Source of the DNA: Rutpela maculata
Taxonomy: Eukaryota > Arthropoda > Insecta > Coleoptera > Cerambycidae
Reading direction: 5' to 3'
Assembly: GCA_936432065.2 (NCBI GenBank)
Contig: OW386286.2
Coordinates: 116,585,519-116,649,518, forward strand
Length of the DNA stretch: 64,000 nucleotides
Below are positions 47,557-59,747 of the stretch, piece by piece (position 1 is the stretch's first letter; every line of letters begins with the position of its first letter). The notes under the pieces were generated by a model. It did not search any database, was not told the origin of the DNA, and saw nothing but the letters and a program-made list of their open reading frames with translations. A program made the position numbers and the translations under genes.

Positions 47557-50500
47557 AAAAAACTGCTGCCCAAGAAATCACTAGTTCCACATCCAGATTT
47601 TCTATCAGTCACTCAAAACAAAAAAATTTTGTATGTGGAAATAATTGTTTATGGAACTTTAATATTATAATATTTGAAATCCTCTACCCCAAAAACCCAT
47701 AAAACGATACCCCACATCGGTAGTGGGGTGGGGGTGGTGATAGGGGGGTAGTAGTGGGGGGAATGAAGTAAAAAAATATTTTGAGGTTTCTGGTTCTTGT
47801 ACACACACTAAATCACTTTTTTTTTTCATCCCCGGGGGGTGGTAATCGGTGGCTAATGCCAAAAATTTTTTTGGGACCTTAGCTTATCTTGCATATACTA
47901 AATACCAATTTTATGGACTCTTACCTGCTTGATTTACCTATTTACCCCAAAGGTCATGGCTAAGATAAGTGTCCTTGCCTTTGCAACCTTTTTGAGTGTG
48001 GTTCCTTCCAGTGATATATCTTTGCGTAAGATACTACCACAAAAAGTTTTGGCCTTAAAAACTTCATATCTGGGGAAATTTTTTTTTCGAAAATCCGAAA
48101 AAAAATTTTTTCTCTTAATCAAGTGAACCAATTTGTTTGTATTTCACATATATTGCAAATATACTCAAGACAATTATTGATATTATTGATATTTTCATGA
48201 AATCTTTTCATGAAGAAAACAAAAATTGATGCTTTTGAATTTTTTGAAAAATTTATATACGTACTTACACGTTAGCGACCACCTCTATTTTTTTACTAAT
48301 TGTACACCATACAATAAGCTATAACATATATTTTTTACAAAACTCTATCGAAGGGGTAATGTAGTCAAATTGGCAAAAATAACGAACCCTGTATCGTGGG
48401 TTCGGATATTATAACACCAGGGTAACACTAAACAATAATGTATTTACTTAGGTACTAATTACAACAAATAAAGAAACAGTGTATAAATTGGTTAGAAACT
48501 CGATATATTAATAGATATATAAACGAACAACTACTTGGACGTATTGAAAATTTTTTAGAGCAGCCTACGTATTTTTTTGAAATAACGAGATGTATTTTTC
48601 ATAATACATACATTATTTACAAAGTTCCATCGAAACGGTAATACATAAAAAAAAAACCGCTGCCCAAGGAATCACTACTTCCACATCCAGATTCTCTATC
48701 CAAGTCACTCAAAACGAAAAAACTTTGTATGTGAAAATAATTGTTTATGGAACTTTAATAATATAATATTTGAAATCCTCTACCCCAAAAACCCATAAAA
48801 CGATACCCCACATCGGTAGTGGGGTGGGGGTGGCGATAGGGGGGTGGTAGTGGGGGGGTGGATGAAGTAAAACAATATTTTGAGATTTCTGGTTCCTGTA
48901 CATGCACTAAATCACATTTTTTTTTCATCCCCTTTAATAAGGAGGTGGGGGTGGTAATGGGGGTGGCTAATGGCAAAAATTTTTTTGAGACCTCAGCTTC
49001 TCTTGTATATACTAAATACCAATTTCATGGACTCTTACCTGCTTGATTTACCCATTTACCCCAAATTTACCCCCCAACCCTTCGACGGAACAAGATGAAA
49101 ATATAATCTAGTTCTAGATCTCGTTAAAGTACATATGTTTACCAAATTTCAAGTCAATATCTCAAACGGTTCCAGAGTAAACGTGCGCACAAAAAAAAGT
49201 TACAGACAGGCAGACCGACAGACAGACAGACCGACAGACAGACAGACCGACAGACAGACAGACCGACAGACAGAAAATTTTTTTTCGCTCAAACTTAAAA
49301 TCTCGACGTTTCATGACATTTTAAGCCTATTTGGACAATAAAAGTTTTTTAAAATTTTTTTGTCGTTACTACCACTGGACGTGGAAGTAATAAAATTAAT
49401 TAGGGACCACCGCCGAGTAATATGAAGTCGATTAAAAAGATGTACTCATAACATTTGTTAAGATGTTTAAGCCCTGCCCACAGATACCTATTTCTAATTT
49501 CGGACAAATTGCAAAAAAGTTCCTAAATATGATGCTTTTTCAATTCATATGTACATCACCTAAACATTTTGTGTTTTCAAAAAAATACATTTTTACATTA
49601 TTAATCTATTTGACTAGAATATCCAGTTTTATTCCTACCAAGTATGTATAAATAGGATACATACATTTTCCATTATTTAATATTATTTTGTGATGAAACT
49701 ATTCGGATATGTACTGCATCACATTTGTTGCTTTAATCTGAATGTTATCATAATTTTTCTCAAAAATTAAAATGTTCATCGGCATAGGTAGTTATAAAAA
49801 CCGCTGCCCAAGGAATCACTACTTCCACATCCGGATTTTCTATCCAAGTCACACAACGAAAAAATTTTGTATCTGGAAATAATTGTTTATGGAACATTAA
49901 TAATATAATATTTGAAATCCTCTACCCCAAAAACCTATAAAACGATACCCCACATCGGTAGTGGGGTGGGGGTGGTGACAGGGGGTGGATAAAGTAAAAA
50001 AATATTTTAAAGTTTCTGGTTCTTGTACACACACTAAATCACATTTTTTTTCATCCTCTTTAATAATGGGGTGGGGGTGGTAATGGCCAATGCCAAAAGT
50101 TTTTTTGAGACCTTAGCTTCTCTTGTATATACTAAATACCAATTTTATAGACTCTTACCTGCTTGATTTACCTATTTTCCCCAAGTTTACCAATTTACCC
50201 CCCAACCCTTCGACGGAACAAGATGAAAATATAATCTAGTGCTAGATCTCGTTAAAGTACATATGTGTACCAAATTTCAAGTCAATATCTCAAACGGTTC
50301 CAGAGTAAACGTGCGCACAAAAAAAGTTACAGACCGACAGACAGAAATTTTTTTTTCGCTCAAACTTGAAATCTCGACGTTTCATGACATTCTAAGCCTA
50401 TTTGAATAATAAAAATTTTTTTAAATTTTTTTGTCGTTACTATACTTCCACTGGATGTGAAAGTAATTATGTGTTTAATAATAAGAATACATAATAAAAA

Positions 50501-52014
50501 AACATGCTATGCTAATGATATATGATAATATTAGTCGTCTTCATCACTGTCCTCATTTATTGTAACACTGATTATCTTCTGCGAATAATTCAGTTTAAGA
50601 CAGTTTTACTTATGATTTCAGAATATCGTCAAAAAACCTTGTCGATAGATTTTTGTAAAAATATATGTTATAGCTTATTGTATGGTGTATAATTAGTAAA
50701 AAGTTAGAGGTGGTCGCTAACATGTAAATACGTTTATAAATTTTTCAAAAAATTCAAAAGCATCAATTACTTCCATGTCCAGTGGAAGTATGGTAACGAC
50801 AAAAACATTTTTAAAAATTTTTATTGTCCAAATAGGCTTAAAATGTCATGAAACGTCGAGATTTTAAGTTTGACCGAAAAAAAAATTTTCTGTCTGTCTG
50901 TAACTTTTTTTTGTGCGCACGTTTACTCTGGAACCGTTTAAGATATTGACTTGAAATTTGGTACACATATGTACTTTAACGAGATCTGGAACTAGATTAT
51001 ATTTTCATCTTGTTCCGTCGAAGGGTTGGGGGGTAAATGGGGGTAAATTTGGGGTAAATGGATAAATCAAGCAGGTAAGAGACCATGAAATTGGTATTTA
51101 GTATATACAAGAGAAGCTAAGGTCTCAAAAAAATGTTTGGCATTAGCCACCCCCTTTACCACCCCCACCTCCTTATTAAAAGGGATGAAAAAAAAAATGT
51201 GATTTAATTTATGTACAGGAACCAGAAACCTCAAAATATTTTTTACTTCATCCACCCCCCACTACCACCTCCCTATCACCACCCCCACCCCACTACCGAT
51301 GTGGGGTATCGTTTTATGGGTTTTTGGGGTAGAGGATTTCATATATTATATTATTAAAGTTGCATAAACAATTATTTTCACATACAAAGTTTTTTCGTTG
51401 TGAGTGACTTGGATAGAGAATCTGGATATGGAAGTAGTGATTCCTTGGGCAGCGGTTTTTTTTGTTTCCTTCATGACAAGATTTCATGAAAATATCAGTA
51501 ATGAATTGTCTTGAGTATATTTACAATATATGTGAAATACAAACAAATTGGTTCACTTGATTAAGAAAAAAAAATTTTTTTCGGATTTTCGAAAAAGAAG
51601 TATTTCCCAGATATTATGAAGTTTTTGAGGTTAAAACTTTTTGTGGTAGTATCTTACGCAAAGATACATCACTGGAAGGAACCACATGCAAAAAGGTTGC
51701 AAAGGCACGGACACTTATTTTAACCTGCCATGGTCTTTACCCAAATTTACCACCCTTCGATGGAACAAAATGAAAATATAATCTAGTTCCAGATCTCGTT
51801 AAAGTACATATGTGTACCAAATTTCAAGTCAGTATCTTAAATGGTTCCAGAGTAAACGTGCGCACAAAAAAAGTTACAGACAGACCGAGACAGAAATTTT
51901 TTTTCGCTGAAACTTAAAATCTCGACGTCTCATGACAATCTAAGCCTATTTGAACAATAAAAATTTTTACAATTTTTTTTGTCATTACTATACTTCCACT
52001 GGATGTGGAAGTAA
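47557..52014. repeat. Cluster of hairpin-ended elements, family 2 (five nested or inverted copies)
   Basis: Copies start AACCGCTGCCCAAGGAATCA and soon carry ACTTCCACATCCAG. They contain runs of G or C (TAGTGGGGTGGGGGTGG), a (GACA)n stretch, and end in a hairpin CTTCCACTGGATGTGGAAG. Complete copies are at about 48650-49390, 49796-50466 and, inverted, 50767-51460. A 5' part is at 47557-47940 and a 3' part at 51735-52014. The inverted copy interrupts a second repeat, an inverted form of which lies uninterrupted at about 47940-48360. The early ACTTCCACATCCAG is the inverse of half of the end hairpin, as in Helentron-type (DINE-1/HINE) elements. There is no coding sequence. Confidence 0.7.
49203..49272 (+). 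repeat. (GACA)n microsatellite with 16-bp higher-order period
   Basis: ACCGACAGACAGACAG recurs about four times inside a family 2 element. The sibling copies at 50334 and 51885 have only short GACAGA stubs, so the array has expanded in this copy. Confidence 0.85.
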
Positions 52015-52448
52015 AATTAAGAAAATTCACAGCTCAACTAGACCCCATGCGCCATAGAAAACGTTTTCAAATAATAAAACATTTCTTTAATGAAGGATTG
52101 TAATTTCAGCAGATGTATGAATACATTACTTTTTCAACAAACAGTTAAAGGCATCAAAGTTCTCTCATTTAAAATAACGTGTGAATAATTGAAGTAATTG
52201 GTAAGTAGTGGAGTCAAATTAAGCATCAAAAAGGGTTAATACATACAATACATGCTGTACTGATTTTATGATTTTAATTTATATTAGGTGCGACATGGGT
52301 TTAGAGTAATTGCACTCGAGTTAATACACTCCTATCTCTAATAGGCACCAGTCAGTATTTTTCAAGGACAAGTTAAGTTTATGTGGACCCTATTAGAGAG
52401 GAAAATATTGAGACTGCTTCTGAATTCAATCATTAGAGTTTTCACTAA

Positions 52449-52815
52449 AGTCAAAAACAGCTGATACTGTAAAATTTTTGGGACTTAACATTGATAGAAG
52501 TTTAAATTGGCATAGTCATATTAATTACATTACAAAAAAATTATCCTCCATTGTATACGCACTAAAAAATATAAAGTTTAAAATTAATATGGAAGCAGCC
52601 CTAATAAGCTATCATGCTTTATTCCATAGTATGATGACTAATGGAAAAATAAACTGGGGAACTTCTTGTCACATACAAAAAATTTTTATCCTCCAAAAAA
52701 GAATATTAGAATATTAGCTGGTGTTCCTTATCGTGACAGTAATAAACCATGGTTCATGAATCTCAAAATATTAACCCTGCAATTATAGTCCACAGTACAT
52801 CGCCCTTTTTTTATA
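52449..52815 (+). pseudogene. CR1/jockey-like LINE RT C-terminal fragment
   Basis: The translation includes TVKFLGLNIDRSLNWHSHIN, then KKLSSIVYALKNIKFKINME and ILQKRILEY, and in another frame LAGVPYRDSNKPWF. This is the thumb region and downstream part of a non-LTR reverse transcriptase. It has a frame change near 52710, and nothing upstream or downstream is intact. Confidence 0.7.
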
Positions 52816-52837
52816 TACACTGATATACAAACCGCTA

Positions 52838-52915
52838 GAAGGTGGGACGAGAACGCTGTATTTCCCAAGATGGGTCGCCCATCCAAGTACTAACCACGCT
52901 CGACGTTGCTTCAAC
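52838..52915 (-). ncRNA. 5S rRNA-like fragment (pseudogene or 5S-derived SINE)
   Basis: On the - strand, GCGTGGTTAGTACTTGGATG followed by GGCGACCCATCTTGGGAAATAC matches roughly the second half of eukaryotic 5S rRNA, including the internal control region (GGTTAGTACTTGGATGGG). The 5' half and the closing stem are absent or diverged, so it is not a working 5S gene. It may be the head of a 5S-derived SINE. It is followed by a 17-base run of C at about 52961. Confidence 0.7.
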
Positions 52916-52929
52916 GTAATATCGACTGA

Positions 52930-53841
52930 CATTCACATTGAAGTCGCCTCTACGCTCGCCCCCCCCCCCCCCCCCTTGAGAGTTGATGTACTTAAACAAC
53001 AAGCGATTGAAATTTCGAAAAATTTTATTATTTTCAACCGTTTAAATACATATTTTGCGCTAAAATTTGAGAAGATGACTGCTGACTTAATATGGCCTAT
53101 GTGACCTGTGACCTGGTGGTGGTGGCTAACCTAATCAAACTTGTTTTTCTGTTGCACTGGTTTTGGCAAGATATTGCCAAAAATATAATCTTTAAAAAAA
53201 AAAATGGAAGCAAAAATTAACAAAAAACTAAAAAAAAAAACTAAACTAAAGACTTAAAACTAGGTTATACGCATGAGCACTGAAATGTAGCAGAGAGATG
53301 ACCCCTCCAGACGTCATCAGCACTCAAAGGGTTAATTCAATAAAGGGGATGGCTTCATGTAATTTTTTTTTAAATTTTGGCAGTATTACGTCATATTTCT
53401 TAGATTATACAAAACAGGTAATTTTCAATTTTTTTACAATTTACTAGTTTTATTTGAATTTTTTTTCTCTTTTAATTGACTTATTTATATTAACGTCCTG
53501 GCAAAGTTTAGCTAATCCTACTCCACTACTTAACCAGGACGGTGAGATGAGATACGGTCAACCATCCAAGTGCCGGACTCGCCTGACACAGGCCCCCCAC
53601 ATCAAGAATGAGCCATGGTACCAAATTCACTGGTGGGTGCCCGCGCTGCTTAATAATTGATAGCCGGGGGAGGGAAGGGGAGGGGAGGTGGGGCAGAAAT
53701 GTAAACCAAACTTTTGTCCAGGTCTAATAATTAATGAGCGAGGATTGCGTTTACTAGTCTAATCGGGCTCATAAAGTGGCCGAGCTCCGGTACCACGGTA
53801 CCTACTAACCCCCCCTTTTGGGGGCCCTGGCCCGACGTGCC
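52930..53841. other. Intronic stretch, unclassified
   Basis: No gene is supported. It includes a long C run, several poly(A) runs and a GC-richer part (53510-53840) with GGTACCACGGTACC-type palindromes. A 68-codon open frame at 53454-53660 has no recognised domain. Confidence 0.3.
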
Positions 53842-53845
53842 TTAA

Positions 53846-55493
53846 CCCAATAGTGCCCGAGTAATTTTTTTTGGTAAACTTTTGAAAAAAAATATCGATT
53901 GACCTTCATTTAGGGCTTGTCAGTACTCCCCAAACCATATTTTATTTATTCCTGTGCATTTTCACCAATTTTTTTGACGAATGATATATCATACCATAGG
54001 AATATGCATGTAGAATATTATTAAAAAATTGTATTTATTATAATACAAAATATTCTATAAATTTAAGAGAAAGTAGCAGAATATATCACATAGAAGAGAT
54101 ATGATATCTTCGAAAGCATATGTCTGGATGTAATCCTATGTTACATTTGACACAAGAAAATTTTGTACCTTTGCCACAATATCCACAATGTCTTTGTGTA
54201 GCAATTTTGTCAATCAGGTGATCAGTTTTGTCATATCTGACCTCTTTCAATATATTCCTACTACATTTTGGTTTGGGGCCAGCTAAATGTTCAGGGGCAG
54301 TTAAAGTTGTCAGAACAATTCTCCTCAAAAACTGCAGAAGGGACACTTTTGGATAAACAAAACGAAAAAGAAGCCACATGTTCACTACCGATCCATTCAA
54401 GCAAAAGCGAATCATTGCCCAATACCATTTGCAAGATCTGATTCGTATACGATAGAGTCCTCTCATTTTATCGAACATATCCACACCTCCCATTCCTTGG
54501 TCATAGAGACTTATAAGTGTCGGTTGATCCACTTCAACTTGCTTCCTATGTTGTTTAGACCATCTTTTGCACGTGCCTTTTGTCAAACAAATGTCTTTGT
54601 TTTTGATGTTGGTTGCGATATTCACTTGACTATTGTCATGCCATCTGGTGAGTTGAATACCACTATTAGAGTCAATCAGAGTATGAGAAGTCCCTCGTTT
54701 TTCTTCTTGCAGCTCGTTTAAAGGAGCTTTCTCTATACGTTCAGAGCGGATGGTACCAATACATTGGATTTCATTATTTTGCAGAAGTTCAAGTAATGGT
54801 AAGGAGTTGAAAAAACTATCCAAATATATGGTCGAATGCGGAGGAATATATCTCATACAAAGTTTCTCGGTGACACTGGATCCCAAAGTTTTACCCTTGA
54901 TTTTATCCCCATTGCCCGTGTAGGGGTTGAATTTCAATAAGTACCTCTGGGGGATTGTGAGGCACCAAAATTTAAAGCCATAGCGAATTGGCTTTCCCTT
55001 TATAAATTGCTCCATATTGTTACGGCCAAAATAAAGCTCCATAGCCTTATTCAATGAAAAAGAAGTTCTGAAACAAAACTAACATTCATATCGCCATCTG
55101 CCTACCGTATGATATAACATACGGAAAGCTTTTTCCGCTGCTGCAATTACAGAAAGAATTGATATGACTATAAATGGTATAAGTACATCCTATAATATGT
55201 ATAATTATTACATGAATAAAAGTCAAATAAACTACATTCAAATGAAAATTGTGAAACATAAGCTTACCATGAGCTCATTTTCTGCTACGTACAAATTTAC
55301 TGGTTATAGAACACTCGGTTATAACTTATTTAAGTATAAAACAATCGAATTTTTGTCCTAAGCTTATTGTCTATATATGCAAATAACACTTTAGATGAGT
55401 AAAATCACTGAATTTATCACACTCGATTAGTTTACACTTCATTAGAGACAACCAAACCTCTGTATGATAAATCATACAATAGGCACTATTGGG
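53846..55493 (-). mobile_element. piggyBac-type element, 1648 bp, flanked by TTAA
   Basis: The terminal repeats are CCCAATAGTGCC on the left and GGCACTATTGGG on the right, and TTAA lies outside each (53842-53845 and 55494-55497), the piggyBac target. Palindromic sub-terminal words recur: ATGATATATCAT near 53980, CCGTATGATATAACATACGG at about 55106, and GTATGATAAATCATAC at about 55462. The element encodes only the C-terminal part of a transposase, so it is an internally deleted or decayed copy. It lies in AUP1 intron 2 in the same orientation as that gene. Confidence 0.88.
54086..55067 (-). pseudogene. piggyBac transposase, C-terminal part, first catalytic Asp replaced
   Basis: About 325 codons are open. 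Recognisable parts are GRNNMEQFIKGKPIRYGFKF, the second catalytic Asp in STIYLDSFFNS, the third in YDQGMGGVDMFDKMRGLYR, and a C-terminal Cys/His zinc domain (HCGYCGKGTKF, CVKCNIGLHPDICFRRYH). Where family members have Ser-x-Asp-Glu at the first catalytic Asp, this copy reads SLNKAM, with Asn (AAT). About the first 250 residues are missing. The frame opens after a splice-acceptor-like TTTTGTTTCAG on the - strand, so a 5' exon might exist, but none was found within the element. No ATG is needed by the family at this point; the first in-frame ATG is internal. It is most likely inactive. Confidence 0.85.
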
Positions 55494-55663
55494 TTAACTT
55501 CGCCGACGAAATTAAAATAATTTTTTTTCTACAACTGTTGAAAAAACTATTTTTTTTCATTATTTTGAGTGCATAAAACACATGTTCGTGGTAATAGCAA
55601 AAGATGTAAATAGCAAGAAAAAATTAACGTTATTTCACTCTTATGGATTTCATAATTAATTAA

Positions 55664-55975
55664 TGTCCTACAAGTCTGTTATTTTACAATAACCACCCTA
55701 TTTTGAGATACATTAAATGAAAAATAACGCCCTAGGGCGTTATGAATATCTATATCCTAGGGTATTATAAAATTATAATACAACCCAAAACAAGCAAATT
55801 ATGATAGCGTTATTGACAAACAAAATGAGTTGCTATGTAACGGCGGCGTTTACAAACAATTTTGATTTTTACTCTCTTTTAAATCAAATCGTTCTGAACA
55901 TCATAGATGTCAAATTAATAAATCGTAAATGTCAACAAAAAAAAAATTTGAATTAAATAACAGACTTGTAGGACA
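55664..55975. mobile_element. TTAA-flanked MITE, 312 bp
   Basis: Inverted ends TGTCCTACAAGTCTGTTATT face each other, and TTAA sits outside both (55660-55663 and 55976-55979). A perfect palindrome, AACGCCCTAGGGCGTT, lies inside. TTAA suggests piggyBac mobilisation, but the terminal repeats differ from those of the neighbouring piggyBac element. Confidence 0.6.
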
Positions 55976-55985
55976 TTAAACGTTG

Positions 55986-56109
55986 AAGGCACCACGGGTA
56001 TAGGATAATGACGCCCTCGGTGATGTACATTCCCTCGGGCCAGAGGCCCTCGGGATTGTACACTGCCGACCTCGGTGCGTTATTATCCTTATAACACCCT
56101 TGGTACCTT
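55986..56109. mobile_element. Palindromic MITE, about 124 bp
   Basis: Inverted arms AAGGCACCACGGGTATAGG and the complement of AAGGTACCAAGGGTGTTAT continue inward through GGATAATGACGC-like sequence, around a GC-rich core (CCCTCGGGCCAGAGGCCCTC). It is directly next to the TTAA-flanked element. Confidence 0.55.
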
Positions 56110-56135
56110 AATAACTATAATGTGCAGGGAAATAT

Positions 56136-57400
56136 ACACTCAAAGAAAATGTTATAGTTAAATCAATCGAAAAGAATAGTCATACAACAACTTTGTTTTC
56201 GAAAACAAATAGTAGTTTAATAATCATATCTTCTTGTAGAACAACAAATTAAATAGTACAATTTTTTTATGTTCACTAACCATTTTCAATTTGGTCTACA
56301 ATTAAATAGTACAACGGACTTTGTTTTTTGTTCACCAACTAATTTTTAGGTTGATCTACACTTTATTGCATGATGAAGTTTTTTTTTTGGTTGGTCAAAT
56401 TCTCAGTATTGAGACATCAGACCACCCAAACCAAAGATTAGAGATCGTTTATAAGATCCAACCAAATATATCGATGATCCCCGAGAGAATTTGAACATTG
56501 CAATCATGTTATTAATTTTCTATAAATTCATAAGAGTATAAGATAATGCATGATTGATTATTGTGCGTGATTTGTATGTGGTGTCATCTAGGAATAATTT
56601 CTGAAATAGACTACGGGGTAAGCAAGCAAATTTTATGGTAATTCCGTTTTAGAACTTCTAGAAGACAACAATAATATTGGTTTGTCTACAAAGTACAATA
56701 ATACATCGAACTAATACTGGGTTAGAATTACAATTCGATAATACTTAAAAATAAAGTCTACTATTTATCTAGTTTCATTGGACAAAATTCAACAAATTAT
56801 TAGTAAGATGAATAAATTATAGTCTTATGCACCTATTTTTTAAGTTAATGTTTATTTTGTTGTGTGAAAATCACCTTTTGTTTAAAAATACTATTGAATA
56901 TACTTCAATTTAACAAAATGAACAATATATATACTATTTTTTTTATTGATTTAACCCATACTATTTGCAAACAAAAGCGCTGATGTGACGTCTTAATTCA
57001 TCAAAGTGGATGGCAGAATGATGTTATGTTTTTAAGTAAACAGAACTGCGGGTTAACTCTACAATAATATTGGTTTATCTGTCAACTATAATAGTAGAGC
57101 AAACTGCTACTGGGTTTACAATTACAATTCGACAATAGTTCAAAATAAAATATACTATTATCTAGTTTAATTTGACAGAATTCAACAAAATAATAGTCAG
57201 ACGAAAAAAATAATAGTCTTATTCATCTATTTTTTAAGTTAATGTTTGTTTTGTTGTACGACAACTTTTTATTAATTAAAATAACAATCACTTTTTGTTT
57301 AAAAATACCATCAATATAATTTAGTTTAACAAAATTAACGATATTGTTAGTTAACCATTTTTTTTTTTGTTGAATTTACCCATACTATTTCTTTAAGTGT
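56136..57400. mobile_element. Non-autonomous DNA element with internal direct repeats, about 1.27 kb
   Basis: The ends are ACACTCAAAGAAA and the complement of ACACTTAAAGAAA. Interior blocks are repeated two to three times, each ending in a TT(A)ACCCATACTATTT phrase (near 56953 and 57376) and carrying TGTTTAAAAATACYAT. No reading frame is present and no target duplication was fixed. The following stretch 57401-57840 shows nothing recognised. Confidence 0.45.
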
Positions 57401-57840
57401 AGTTTTTATTGTGCTAGTGAAACCACAGGAATGGGGGACATTTATTTTGGGCGACACTCACATTGTGGGGACAGCTCCATCAAATGGGGGACGAATGGTC
57501 ACTTTACTGATCACATGACCATGCCGTAACGCCTCCTCATTGGTTGCATTTGACATTTGGTTTGCATTTGACAACATTGACAGTGACAATTACTCTCAGA
57601 GCTTGGTGAACAGACACTAGGCGTTTCCCTTTTGTACAAAATTGAGTGAGTAAAATGTGAAGTGAGTATACCCATCTCAGTGAATACGTTACTGCTCAGT
57701 TGTAGGTACAAAAGAAACGATCTTTATCAATAAAACGTATCTGCGCTTATAAACCTAATCTATTTGTGGTTATTTCCTTTGGATCATAAGTGTTTGTGAT
57801 TTTTATGAACTGTGCATGAAATTAAAAACAAGCTAAAAAC

Positions 57841-58583
57841 GTACTCTTCGCCTGTTCACTGAACTTTTTATATAATAACATTCTATTTTGCAATAAATAA
57901 TGTTAATTTTAGACATTTGGAATTTTATAGTACAAACTTAGTTGATAAAAGACTCAGTGTAAAATAAAGTAAAAATAAAAAGAAAACTATACCATACCCT
58001 ATTTGGGTACCGAACCCGGGACCCTTGGATTCCGAGGTAAAAGCGTAAGAACAACACCACCACCTAACACGTAAAAACATGTAAATTTTTACATTATAGG
58101 AGATGAGCCAAAAACCTTATTTCCATGGTTGTATATTACATTATGAAATATACATCTGTAAAATATATAAATATTTAGCTATTAAAATGAAACATCATTT
58201 CACCAGATTTTTGTTCAATTACAGAAATATAAAAATCAAAAATTTTTTTTTCAAATTTGAATCATTAATAACATTTTTATTTACAGATCGATTTTGTTAA
58301 AAAACAATAGGGTTCTTCCTCTAGCCAACACTAAGTTACTGTCCAAATTTCAGTACAATCAGATTTTTCTTTCTCGAGTTATCGTGCTTACAAGAAACGT
58401 GATGGACGGACAGACGGACGGACAGGCGGACGGACGGACAGACGGACATTTTGAAAGTTGTTCAGAATTCGTTCACTAACACAATGATATGAAAATTTTT
58501 TGTCTGCGAATGGTATTTACGGTTTTAGAAATATGCCGATCAAATGCAATATACTCTTCGTTATCGTATTTGCGAAGAGTATA
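57841..58583 (-). mobile_element. Hairpin-ended non-autonomous element, family 1 copy 2, with tRNA-like segment
   Basis: The left sub-terminal GTACTCTTCGCC (57841) is the inverse of the right hairpin arm. The hairpin ATACTCTTCG ... CGAAGAGTATA spans 58550-58583. The interior has a GGACGGAC/GACAGACGG run (58404-58447) and, on the - strand, a tRNA-like block with the B-box-like GGGTTCGGTACCC near 58008. It aligns over most of its length with the copy at 24087-25111, once the LINE insert there is ignored. Confidence 0.6.
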
Positions 58584-58689
58584 ATAATCCCTGACATGCA
58601 AAAACATTTGTAAAATAGTTGAGTATCGTGATAAACAAACGAATAATAACCTCAATCTTCAACTGAGTACAAAGTGATCTTAGTCCCGA

Positions 58690-59672
58690 GCTAGAGCAGT
58701 TGGGCTAGAAGTGGGAATAGAAAATCTCACTTTGGACTCACTTGCGGAAATTAAAAGAAACGTACCAACAATTGAAACTAAACGAAATTTTAACAAACAT
58801 ACAGAAAATATTGTTCTCTCTGCTTATAAAAGTTTGGGTTCTGTGATTAGAAATTCAAGTGGTTTTGATGACATTGAATTATTAAATCTTCTTTATACTG
58901 CATTTGTTAAATCCAGACTTGAATATGTCTCACTTATTTGGAATCCAGGCTATAATAAATATTGTAATTGCATAATAGAGAATATACAATGGCGCTACCT
59001 AAAATTCGTTTCATACAAAATTGATCATGTAACTATATCCCGCTGTTGGCTTTGAACATGGACAGTTGCAAATAGATTTGGTTCTCTTAGTTTACACGAC
59101 TGTAGGAAACTTTATTCTCTTTTGTTTTTGCACCAAGTTAATCTTTAATCTCATCGTTGCCCTAATATCTTTAATATGTTAAATTTTCATGCCGGGTCAT
59201 TTGAAACGTGTAATCATAAAACGTGTTATCTTCCCACTCCACGAACACAAGTTCTGATGTTCTCTCCAGTGGCGGTCTGGGTGTCTAGGGCTTAGTCGGC
59301 ATTTTACAATAGACATTCAAACTCAGTTCGTCAGCGATTGAATATTTTTGCTTCGCATGCATATATACATATTATTTTTTTGCTGAGCGGGGGGGTCCCA
59401 AAATGGCCCCTCATTAAACGTGACCCTCATTTGCTAACTAGCCGACCTAGACCTATATTTTACTAACTATTAAGTGTATCTTTTCGTAGTAATCTGTAAT
59501 TTTATTTTAATATGCTTTTAACCTGTTAGTGTATTACGCATGTTTATAATCGTTTTTTTTCCTTTTCGCCTGTATATTTTTTACCATTAGGTATAAATTA
59601 TTGTTTTTTCCTCACTCCGTAATTGGTTTTTACTGTGGGGTGGTGTAACTGTATAAATAAATAAATAAATAT
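58690..59672 (+). pseudogene. LINE 3' end (RT C-terminus) with (TAAA)n tail
   Basis: The translation of 58711-59055 includes NIVLSAYKSLGSVIRNSSGF and AFVKSRLEYVSLIWNPGYNK, a segment characteristic of jockey/CR1-like LINE reverse transcriptases (Leu-Glu-Tyr-x-Ser-x-Ile-Trp). RFGSLSLHDCRKLYSLL follows in another frame. The copy ends in TAAATAAATAAATAAAT (about 59654-59671), a typical LINE tail. It is 5'-truncated and broken by frame changes. Confidence 0.75.
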
Positions 59673-59747
59673 GTCAGGGAAATGGCATGTTACTTTTTTG
59701 AGGTTATGGTACAAAATTGATTAGTAACATTGACATACTACACATAG

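Noticed and set aside
49135..49341. Open frame rich in Arg-Gln-Thr-Asp
   Set aside because: It is the translation of the GACA microsatellite.
59264..59450. CAGTGGCGGTCTGGG as a hAT end inside the LINE fragment
   Set aside because: No matching right end with an 8-bp duplication; LINE-like translation seems to continue through it.
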